Positions 15,625 through 22,183 of a stretch of 41,412 nucleotides of DNA are shown here, piece after piece (the stretch's first letter is position 1; each line of letters opens with the position of its first letter). The DNA comes from Clostridiales bacterium (lineage in GTDB: Bacteria; Bacillota; Clostridia; Peptostreptococcales; Anaerovoracaceae): positions 1 to 41,412 of the forward strand of contig QXXF01000029.1 of NCBI GenBank assembly GCA_009911365.1, in the 5' to 3' direction. The notes under the pieces were generated by a model that saw only the letters and a program-made list of their open reading frames with translations, did not search any database and was not told the origin of the DNA. The position numbers were made by a program, and so were the translations under genes.

Positions 15625-16536
15625 TTAACCAATTTCGTCAAAAAGCTTCTTGTAAATAGAAGGACGATAGTCTGGACCGCCACCCCATGGGTTGTCCTGA
15701 CATTGATGGCGGTTAGCCAGCGTCAAATCAAGAGTTCCTACAAATACCTGGACCTGCTGATTCGCCGCATCTCCCAAATAAGTCGCTACTTCCACTTCCT
15801 CAAACTCATTTGTCTTTGGACCAATGACCATGCTGCCGCCACCGCCGTAGCACCCGTGATCCCATCCGGTCACATTAGAGCTGGCAATGTAAACAGAGCT
15901 AGATAGCACATGGTATTCCAAATGCGGCTGGTAACACCTGATAAACGCATGATGTGCGCCTTCGTTTGGAACCTCCTGCGCCGCAAAGGTAGGATTGAGA
16001 TGGAGTCTTGCGCCCTTCCACACATAATAGCGGACCAGTTCTGGGAATTGATAGTTATCATAGCAAATGCCCAGAGAAATCGGCCCCCATTTCGTATCGA
16101 ACATGAATGGTTTTTCGCCTCTCGCACACCACATATTTTCCGAACCATATGGATGAATCTTCTGGTAAGAACCGATGAGCCCCTCTGGTCCCAGGACGAC
16201 CGCAGAATTATAAAGGGTCGTATCCTCTTCTTTCAGCTTTTCCGACATGCCGAAGACAATGTAAATGCCCTCTTCCTTAGCTACCTGCTCCAGAGCTTTT
16301 GTTGACGGCCCATTGACCGTTTCCGTAACTCTAATCTTTTCTTCCTGTGGGATGGTTTCATCAATAAACATACCATATCCCATCAAAGCCATTTCAGGAA
16401 ACAAGATCAAGTCCGCACCCCGTTTCGCTGCGGCTTTGGACATGCTGATCATCCGTCTCAGGTTTACTTCTTTTTCACCTGAATCCACTTTGAAGTTCAC
16501 AATCGCTACATTAATAGCATCACTTTCATAAGCCAT
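15625..16536 (-). CDS. carbon-nitrogen hydrolase (nitrilase superfamily amidase)
   Basis: 303 residues with the full catalytic triad: Glu48 in LILFPEMALMGYG, Lys126 in GSYQKIHPYG and Cys158 in SLGICYDNYQFPE. Cuts a C-N bond in an amide or N-carbamoyl compound in the cytoplasm. The C-terminal ~35 residues (DLTLANRHQCQDNPWGGGPD) are a distinct tail with a bound-substrate look. Grouping with an amine-type permease and, divergently, a class III aminotransferase suggests it frees an amino compound (for example from an amide or carbamoyl derivative of a beta- or omega-amino acid). The exact substrate is not readable. Confidence 0.88.
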   Translation of the reverse strand: MAYESDAINVAIVNFKVDSGEKEVNLRRMISMSKAAAKRGADLILFPEMALMGYGMFIDETIPQEEKIRVTETVNGPSTKALEQVAKEEGIYIVFGMSEKLKEEDTTLYNSAVVLGPEGLIGSYQKIHPYGSENMWCARGEKPFMFDTKWGPISLGICYDNYQFPELVRYYVWKGARLHLNPTFAAQEVPNEGAHHAFIRCYQPHLEYHVLSSSVYIASSNVTGWDHGCYGGGGSMVIGPKTNEFEEVEVATYLGDAANQQVQVFVGTLDLTLANRHQCQDNPWGGGPDYRPSIYKKLFDEIG

Positions 16537-16623
16537 ACTTTCGTCACCCTCCTTTAAAATTAAGTTAATTTCGTCGCACTGGTTTCATATGACACCGCTC
16601 GTTTATTGACATTATCAGTATTA

Positions 16624-16639
16624 TGCAACATTTATGCCA
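16624..16639 (-). promoter_or_regulatory. sigma-54 (-24/-12) promoter of nitrilase and permease
   Basis: Minus strand TGGCATA-N4-TTGCA, close to the TGGCACG-N4-TTGCW consensus. Expected start about 16612, 76 nt upstream of the nitrilase ATG at 16536. Confidence 0.82.
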
Positions 16640-16917
16640 TATCTAGTTTCCGCTCGCTCCCATGGAAAAGAAATTTTTTACATATGCTGCTTGTAAATCG
16701 CATTTTTCAACAGTTTTGCTGCTCTCCATTTTGATAGAACATCGAAAATTTCTTTTTTCTTATCCTCCAATCCCGTTTCCTAGCCAATCTGAAAATTGCG
16801 TATCTAATTCAAAATTTTAATTCAATTTTAGTTTGATGATTCAATTTTGCATACAAAAATCATGTACATATCCCATGGTTTCTCTATATTTTCTGCTTTT
16901 TGCACGCTATTTATGAA
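16640..16917. promoter_or_regulatory. intergenic control region between two divergent sigma-54 promoters
   Basis: A 278-nt AT-rich stretch without a gene. It contains a perfect 12-bp inverted repeat AAAAGAAATTTT (16666-16677)/AAAATTTCTTTT (16745-16756), and three direct copies of ATTCAA(AA)TTTT at about 16807, 16820 and 16839. These are candidates for the upstream activator sites that a sigma-54 activator needs; both promoters lie within about 250 nt. Confidence 0.4.
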
Positions 16918-16933
16918 TGGCACGTTTTTTGCG
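16918..16933 (+). promoter_or_regulatory. sigma-54 (-24/-12) promoter of the class III aminotransferase
   Basis: TGGCACG-N4-TTGCG, a near-perfect match with correct GG-to-GC spacing. Expected start about 16944, giving a leader of ~90 nt before the ATG at 17034. Confidence 0.88.
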
Positions 16934-16984
16934 TATAGTATAAATTGAATACAATTACATTGCTTAGCTTACAAGAACAAACAG

Positions 16985-17033
16985 AAAGGAGGACATGATC
17001 AACGCATGAACGCATTGATCATGGAAACAAAAC
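16985..17033 (+). promoter_or_regulatory. ribosome site separated from its start codon by a hairpin
   Basis: The strong site AAAGGAGG (16985-16992) is 41 nt from the aminotransferase ATG. Between them lies a perfect 9-bp inverted repeat CATGATCAA/TTGATCATG (16994-17002, 17015-17023). If folded, it brings the ribosome site to about 11 nt from the ATG. If unfolded, the site faces a 4-codon reading frame (ATGATCAACGCATGA). Confidence 0.55.
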
Positions 17034-18338
17034 ATGGAGAAGTACAACACCGAACAATCGAAAGCTCTATTTTTTGAAGCAAAACAGTATTTAGTCGATG
17101 GTGTCAGCAGTTCCTTCCACAAAGCAGCGAATGAAGAGTACCCCATCTGCATGACTCATGGAAAAGGCTCCCACATGTATGATGTTGACGGAAATGATTA
17201 CATCGACTATGTGGCGGGTTTCGGCCCAATGATCTTAGGCTATGCGCCTGATGTCATCAACAAAGCCGTCGCAGGCCAATTGGAAAAAGGCTCTCAATTC
17301 TCCGCACCAACAGCAGACCTATGCAAACTAGCCAAAAAGTTGGTAGAAATCATTCCTTGTGCGGAAATGGTCAGCTTTCAAAGCTCTGGCACAGAAGCCA
17401 ACATGCATGCTTGGAGAGTGGCGAGAGCCTATACCGGAAAAATGAAAATCGTCAAATTCGAAGGCCAGTATCACGGATGGGCTGATGAACAAAAGGTCAC
17501 CATCGGTGCTGATTCTGTAAACGAACTGGGACCAAAAGAAAGCATCAACCGGCTTATGAATACCGCAGGCCAGCGGACTCATACCGCAGATGACCTGGTC
17601 CTTGCGCCTTGGAACGATCTGAAGGCTCTGGAAGAAATCTTGGACAAGCAGTCCAATGAAATCGCTGCCGTCCTCATGGAGCCTTACATGTGCGATGAAG
17701 GCCCGATCCTAGCCAAAGAGGGTTATCTGGCAGGCGTGAAAGAATTATGTCAGAAGCACGGCGTGCTGCTGATTTTCGATGAAGTCATCACTGGTTTTCG
17801 GCTGTCCCTAGGCGGTGCTCAGCAGTATTTTGGCGTGACCCCTGACCTAGCCGTATTCGGCAAAGCGATTGCTGCTGGTGTTTCTCTTTCCATGATCTGC
17901 GGCAGAAAAGAACTGATGGAAAAAGTACATCCTTCTGGGACCTTCAATGCGACCCCCCTTGCCGTGGCAGCGTCCTTGGCTACCATCGCTGAACTGGAAA
18001 AACCAGGTGTTTATGAAAAGATGGACGCCTTGGGCAAAAAGTTGACAGATGGCATCATGGCACTAGGCAAAAAGCATGGTCTAAAAGTCTATGCTAATCA
18101 TCACAATGCGATCTGCCAAATGCAGCTAGGGATCGACAGGGCTCCTGAGGACTTTCGAGACTGCCTGGAAAATGTAGACAGGAAGGCTTATGACAAGCTT
18201 TACCTTCTGGCCAGGGATTACGGCGTTCGGCTCACCTCAGCCAGAGGCAGGATCTACCTTTCAACAGCTCATACAGAAGCCGATATTGAATCAACATTGG
18301 AAGTGTTCGATCACATTTTCCCAATGTTAAAAGCATAA
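17034..18338 (+). CDS. class III PLP aminotransferase (GSA-aminomutase-like; probable beta/omega-amino acid type)
   Basis: 434 residues. PLP fold type I, class III: SSGTEANMHAWRVARA at 117-132, the catalytic DEVITGFR (Asp249) and the PLP lysine 277 in AVFGKAIAAG. It resembles glutamate-1-semialdehyde 2,1-aminomutase, as known beta-amino acid aminotransferases do. Nothing else here belongs to haem synthesis and the gene has a sigma-54 promoter, so a catabolic transamination is more likely. The start at 17034 fixes the family N-terminus; the reading frame is closed just upstream by a TGA. It is transcribed away from the nitrilase-permease pair and toward its probable activator. Confidence 0.86.
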   Translation: MEKYNTEQSKALFFEAKQYLVDGVSSSFHKAANEEYPICMTHGKGSHMYDVDGNDYIDYVAGFGPMILGYAPDVINKAVAGQLEKGSQFSAPTADLCKLAKKLVEIIPCAEMVSFQSSGTEANMHAWRVARAYTGKMKIVKFEGQYHGWADEQKVTIGADSVNELGPKESINRLMNTAGQRTHTADDLVLAPWNDLKALEEILDKQSNEIAAVLMEPYMCDEGPILAKEGYLAGVKELCQKHGVLLIFDEVITGFRLSLGGAQQYFGVTPDLAVFGKAIAAGVSLSMICGRKELMEKVHPSGTFNATPLAVAASLATIAELEKPGVYEKMDALGKKLTDGIMALGKKHGLKVYANHHNAICQMQLGIDRAPEDFRDCLENVDRKAYDKLYLLARDYGVRLTSARGRIYLSTAHTEADIESTLEVFDHIFPMLKA

Positions 18339-18362
18339 GTTCAAATCCATGCGTATATCAGA

Positions 18363-18402
18363 CCATAGAAAGAGCCAATACTCTTTCTATGGCATATTTT
18401 TT
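18363..18402 (+). terminator. terminator of the aminotransferase gene
   Basis: Perfect 12-bp stem CCATAGAAAGAG/CTCTTTCTATGG (18363-18374, 18381-18392), 6-nt loop, then a T-run to 18402. Confidence 0.92.
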
Positions 18403-18410
18403 TCAGCCCA

Positions 18411-18439
18411 TTGCAGTACAAATGGGAATCCATTATAAT
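18411..18439 (+). promoter_or_regulatory. sigma-A promoter of the PAS-sigma-54 activator
   Basis: TTGCAG (18411-18416), 17-nt spacer, perfect TATAAT (18434-18439); ATG of the activator at 18470. Confidence 0.75.
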
Positions 18440-18469
18440 GATTTTATTGTAGTAAAGCGGGGCGTTATT

Positions 18470-19855
18470 ATGGAAAACAATTTATTCAAAAACGATAATT
18501 TTATTATTTCTGTTCTAGAAAACTCCTATGACGGCATCTATATCACCAATAAAGACGGGTTGACCCTCTATGTGAACCGGGCTTATGAAAAACTGGCAGG
18601 GCACAGCCGCTCCGTGTATGTGGGGAAGTATATGTCGGACCTGATGGCAGCCGGCCTGATGAAAACCTATATTACAAAAGATGTGGTTTCCACAGGACAA
18701 AGCATCACAGTGAATGAAACTTTGGTGTCAGGAAAAGACGTTTTGATCACAGGAAACCCGGTCTTCGATGATAATGGACAAGTCATCACGGTGGTCACCA
18801 ATGTGCGGGACATGTCAGAGATCTTTGCCTTGAGAAGAAAGCAGCAGCTCTCTGAACAGATCTTATCTTTGTATCACAAGCAATACAATGCCTCGGAGCT
18901 GGATGACATCGTATGCGAAAGTCCCAGCACCATTGCTGTGTTCAATATCGCACAGAAAGTCGCTTCTAAGGATTCCACCGTCCTGCTCACTGGAGAGACG
19001 GGGGTGGGAAAAGAGATTGTTGCCAAGTACATCCACTACAACAGCTCTCGCAAAGAAAATAGCTATATCAAAATCAACTGCGGCGCAATCCCTGAAAACC
19101 TGCTGGAATCCGAACTCTTCGGATATGTAGGCGGCGCATTCACTGGTGCGAATCCCAATGGAAAGTTAGGCGTATTTGAAATGGCCAATGAAGGCACTCT
19201 GTTTTTAGATGAGATTGGAGAACTGCCCCTTGGTTTGCAGTCCTCACTGCTGCGCGTCCTGCAAGACGGCGAAGTCACTCGAATCGGTGACACGGAGAGC
19301 CGGAAGGTGGATGTGAGGATTATCGCAGCAACCAACCGGATCCTGCCTGATATGCTAAAAGCTGGGTCATTTCGAGAGGATCTATACTACCGTCTCAATG
19401 TCATTTCCATCCATATCCCGCCTCTCCGAGAGCGTAGGGAAGATATCCCAGCTCTAACGGAAATGTTCATCGAAAAGTTGAACAAGCGGTATGGGTATAA
19501 TCGCAAAGCCTCTAACTCCTTCCTACTGGAGCTCATGACTATGAACTGGCCTGGAAATATCCGCGAGCTGTTTAATTTTATTGAAAGACAGTTTGTCATC
19601 ACAGAGACCGATACCCTCTCTTCTGTGTCTTACTCCAACATCGCTGGTTCCCCGGATGGCTCCAACTCTCTTTTATCAGCAGAAGACCGCAATGTGTTCC
19701 ATTTGAACAAGGTCGTGGCAGCGATCGAAGCATCTCTCATCAAAACATCTCTGAAAAAATATAAAACCACGAAGGAGGCCGCCGAATTCCTAGGCATCAG
19801 CCAGCCTACGTTTTCCCGGAAATACAACAAATATAAAAACATGGGACTATTGTAG
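18470..19855 (+). CDS. sigma-54-dependent activator with one PAS domain
   Basis: 461 residues. PAS domain at ~10-125 (ENSYDGIYITNKDGLTLYVN, then ITVVTNVRDMSEI), AAA+ ATPase ~145-380 with Walker A GETGVGKE, the sigma-54 contact loop GAFTGA and the Walker B FLDEIGELP, and a FIS-type helix-turn-helix at the end (TTKEAAEFLGISQPTFSRK). The ATG at 18470 was chosen because the promoter and a GCGGGG site fit it; an earlier ATG at 18389 would overlap the terminator and promoter. It probably activates the flanking sigma-54 promoters at 16624 and 16918 upon sensing a small ligand or metabolite in the PAS pocket. Confidence 0.9.
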   Translation: MENNLFKNDNFIISVLENSYDGIYITNKDGLTLYVNRAYEKLAGHSRSVYVGKYMSDLMAAGLMKTYITKDVVSTGQSITVNETLVSGKDVLITGNPVFDDNGQVITVVTNVRDMSEIFALRRKQQLSEQILSLYHKQYNASELDDIVCESPSTIAVFNIAQKVASKDSTVLLTGETGVGKEIVAKYIHYNSSRKENSYIKINCGAIPENLLESELFGYVGGAFTGANPNGKLGVFEMANEGTLFLDEIGELPLGLQSSLLRVLQDGEVTRIGDTESRKVDVRIIAATNRILPDMLKAGSFREDLYYRLNVISIHIPPLRERREDIPALTEMFIEKLNKRYGYNRKASNSFLLELMTMNWPGNIRELFNFIERQFVITETDTLSSVSYSNIAGSPDGSNSLLSAEDRNVFHLNKVVAAIEASLIKTSLKKYKTTKEAAEFLGISQPTFSRKYNKYKNMGLL

Positions 19856-19876
19856 ATCCTGACCGTTCCCCATACC

Positions 19877-19891
19877 GCCGGCCCAGCCGGC
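19877..19891 (+). terminator. weak hairpin after the PAS activator gene
   Basis: GCCGG-CCCAG-CCGGC followed by CTTTCTTC. Short stem and interrupted T-run, 19 nt after the stop at 19855. Confidence 0.4.
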
Positions 19892-19903
19892 CTTTCTTCA
19901 CGC

Positions 19904-19944
19904 AAAAAAATATCATGCGCAAACAGCTTTTCGCCGCCTGCGCA
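19904..19944 (-). terminator. terminator of the second APC permease gene
   Basis: Minus-strand stem formed by TGCGCA at 19939-19944 and 19916-19921, with partial inner pairing, followed by a 7-nt U-run (A-run 19904-19910 on the plus strand). Another perfect repeat GTTCCAT-CT-ATGGAAC lies at 19993-20008, nearer the permease stop. Confidence 0.55.
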
Positions 19945-20021
19945 CGATGATTCTCGCCAGTTTTACGATCCATATTGTCGTCATTTCGTCATGTTCCATC
20001 TATGGAACGTCTTGCTTTTGT

Positions 20022-21482
20022 CTATTTATCCCCTTCTAAGACTTCTTTTCTCGCATATTCCTCGCCAAAAATCATATATTCCCGCTCTGCCTTTGTAACA
20101 TGGGAATATTCGCCGTTCTTTACGATAATCGCCAAAACGATCCCAATCACAGTCCAAAGTCCGATCATGATCCATTCCATCTTTCCCAGTCCACCGGAAG
20201 GGCTGAACGGCAGATACAGACAAATGAACAAAACGGAAGCGATGATTGCCAGAACAGCCATGAATTTTCCCATTGGCGCTTTGAATGGGCGATCCAGATC
20301 CGGTTCACTGCCCTTAAGCTTGAAGAAGGCAATGGACACGCACAGATATCCGACTACAACGCCAAAGGAGCTGGCATCCACGAACCATCCCAAAGCATTT
20401 TTCCCCAGGAAGATCGCTGCGATTCCCAGTACACCCACTAATGCTAGAGCAGCTGTCGGTGATTTGTATTTTGGATGGAGCTTCCCAAAGACAGGAGGCA
20501 ACATCTTGGCTCTTGCCATAGCGAAGATAATTCTGGAACCGCCCAGGTACATAGCGTTCCAGCTGGTCAAGATGCCGCCGATCCCAGCTATGATCACCAG
20601 AGAACCCATGATCTTGGAACCAAACACGTAAGATGCCACGTCCGCTACTGGAATCGCCGCATTATCCGCAAATTCCGCCGGAGCGCCAAAGGCCACGCCC
20701 AAAATCATCAAGATATACCAGAGTGCTCCCAGGATGATCGCAAAAATAACCATCTTTCCCACTTGCCTCAGCGGGATATTCATTTCTTCTACTGATTGCG
20801 GGATTACGTCAAAGCCTACGAACATGGCCGGGGCCATCATTAGAACCACAATAATCCCATTGACTCCGTCTTTCATGGCCGGTGCGGCATTGGCAATGTC
20901 ACCTAAGGTAACGCCGCCCGCAAAGAAGACAATCCCGCCAATGACCAAAGCTATGGCTGCGATCGTGTTGAAAATAGCGGTGATCTTCATGCCGAACCAG
21001 TGACAGCCAATGGTAAAGAGCGTGCCCGCAATGGAAATGATCAGCCATGGCAGCGTCACATCATATCCTTCAATACTGTATAAAACGCTTGTATCCGGAA
21101 TCGGCAACAGGTATTCCACAGCCGTACCAAAGGCTGGACCTTCCCAAGCCGCTACCGCAATGTATCCAAAGCACATCGCCCACGCCGTAACAAAGGCGAA
21201 TTTGTAACCGCTGGCCCTATAGGCAAATACTAATTCGCCGCCTGCCATAGGCAACATTGGAGTCAGCTCCGCATAAGCCATTCCAATGATCGAGCAGAAT
21301 AACGCACCTACAATAAAGGCGATGATCGCACCTACTGTCCCTGCGGCCGTTACCCAGCTACCTGCCAGCATAACCCAGCCCCAACCTACTACGGAACCAA
21401 AAGCTAATGCCCAAATTTCCCCTCTTCCAAGTGTCTTCGTAAGAGACACTCTCTGTTCTGTATTATTGTTTTGTGTACTCAT
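20022..21482 (-). CDS. APC-family amino-acid permease
   Basis: 486 residues with ~12 membrane helices. Opens with LGRGEIWALAFGSVVGWGWV, where the GS-V-GWG stretch is the substrate-loop variant of the APC first helix, and continues IGMAYAELTPMLPMAGGEL. The ATG at 21482 follows AGAAAGGA at good spacing; earlier in-frame sequence overlaps the sigma-54 promoter and cannot be translated from that transcript. The C-terminal ~40 residues are charged and cytoplasmic (TKAEREYMIFGEEYARKE). Likely under the two-PAS activator at 22184. Substrate unknown, probably an amino acid or amine. Confidence 0.87.
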   Translation of the reverse strand: MSTQNNNTEQRVSLTKTLGRGEIWALAFGSVVGWGWVMLAGSWVTAAGTVGAIIAFIVGALFCSIIGMAYAELTPMLPMAGGELVFAYRASGYKFAFVTAWAMCFGYIAVAAWEGPAFGTAVEYLLPIPDTSVLYSIEGYDVTLPWLIISIAGTLFTIGCHWFGMKITAIFNTIAAIALVIGGIVFFAGGVTLGDIANAAPAMKDGVNGIIVVLMMAPAMFVGFDVIPQSVEEMNIPLRQVGKMVIFAIILGALWYILMILGVAFGAPAEFADNAAIPVADVASYVFGSKIMGSLVIIAGIGGILTSWNAMYLGGSRIIFAMARAKMLPPVFGKLHPKYKSPTAALALVGVLGIAAIFLGKNALGWFVDASSFGVVVGYLCVSIAFFKLKGSEPDLDRPFKAPMGKFMAVLAIIASVLFICLYLPFSPSGGLGKMEWIMIGLWTVIGIVLAIIVKNGEYSHVTKAEREYMIFGEEYARKEVLEGDK

Positions 21483-21562
21483 TACTTTTTCCTTTCTGAA
21501 ATAATTGCTAGTTTTTCTAGAATGACAAAACCGACATTTTAATTGGCGCCGCCTATATATAG

Positions 21563-21578
21563 AGCAATATCCGTGCCA
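21563..21578 (-). promoter_or_regulatory. sigma-54 (-24/-12) promoter of the second APC permease
   Basis: Minus strand TGGCACG-N4-TTGCT, a full consensus match. Expected start about 21551, 69 nt before the ATG. Confidence 0.88.
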
Positions 21579-21608
21579 CTTTGCCACTTTATCTTGCTAG
21601 ATTTCTCT

Positions 21609-21632
21609 AATATCAGGAAAAGCTCTGATATT
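21609..21632. promoter_or_regulatory. candidate activator binding site (upstream activating sequence)
   Basis: Perfect inverted repeat AATATCAG-N8-CTGATATT, centred about 70 nt upstream of the expected sigma-54 start at 21551. Placement and symmetry fit the dimer site of an enhancer-binding protein. Confidence 0.55.
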
Positions 21633-21730
21633 TGGCCGATTGCCATACAATTTTTCAGTCAGTTCAAAAATATGAGCTAACAAATTTACAGATTAATCAA
21701 TTCATATATGGTTTGTAATCCGCATGTAAT

Positions 21731-22021
21731 TCATTTTTCATTCAATTTCAAATATTCTCTTATTAACAATTCTGCCTGATCGTAGTTTTTATTATTGATC
21801 AATAGTACCCTCGCATCATAGGATGTTGTCAGCAAGCATTCTGACTGGCAGCCATTGATCAGTAAAACCAAGTCGCTCTTTTCATCAGAGCCTTCCGAAT
21901 AGTGAAAAAAATCGCAGCACTCCGAAAGCCCTTTTATTAGCCGCTGGTACAGCACTTCTCTGTCAAAATAACAATTGCATCCACCGCAAAAGCGTGTCCC
22001 AATTCTGTATGTTTTACCCAT
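21731..22021 (-). CDS. small cysteine-rich protein of unknown function
   Basis: 96 residues. Two cysteine clusters: FCGGCNCYFDR near the start (CxxCxC) and a later INGCQSECLL (CxxxC), plus an adjacent CC pair (SECCDFFHY), with a predicted alpha/beta layout. The Cys pattern could bind a metal or Fe-S cluster. I do not recognise the family. The second ATG (22021) was chosen: AAGGAG lies 7 nt from it and only 2 nt from the ATG at 22027. No sigma-54 promoter or clear sigma-A promoter was found for it. It lies between the permease promoter and the divergent two-PAS activator, suggesting a link to one of them. Confidence 0.6.
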   Translation of the reverse strand: MGKTYRIGTRFCGGCNCYFDREVLYQRLIKGLSECCDFFHYSEGSDEKSDLVLLINGCQSECLLTTSYDARVLLINNKNYDQAELLIREYLKLNEK

Positions 22022-22058
22022 GATCATTCTCCTTTTTTGCCATTATGTCTCAAAATCA

Positions 22059-22072
22059 CGCTGATTTCAGCG
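22059..22072. promoter_or_regulatory. 14-bp palindrome upstream of the two-PAS activator
   Basis: CGCTGA-TT-TCAGCG, perfect, 14 nt upstream of the -35 box of the promoter at 22086. Possible operator for the activator gene or for the divergent small gene. Confidence 0.35.
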
Positions 22073-22085
22073 AATCTTGTTAGAA

Positions 22086-22114
22086 TCGACATTTTCACTT
22101 GAATATGTTACAAT
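22086..22114 (+). promoter_or_regulatory. sigma-A promoter of the two-PAS activator
   Basis: TCGACA (22086-22091), 17-nt spacer, TACAAT (22109-22114); expected start about 22121. Confidence 0.6.
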
Positions 22115-22145
22115 AAAATTGTCCATTATATCTACAGCCATCAAA

Positions 22146-22183
22146 GAAAGGAAGCCTGTTTACAGAAAACAGCCGGAAACAAT
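22146..22183 (+). promoter_or_regulatory. ribosome site followed by a hairpin before the ATG
   Basis: GAAAGGAAG (22146-22154) is followed by a CTGTTT/AAACAG hairpin (22156-22172) and then 11 nt to the ATG at 22184. This is the same arrangement as ahead of the aminotransferase. A weaker GGA lies after the hairpin and may serve instead. Confidence 0.4.

Noticed and set aside
22022-22183. A sigma-54 promoter for the small Cys-rich gene
   Set aside because: No GG-N10-GC element with acceptable flanks on the minus strand.
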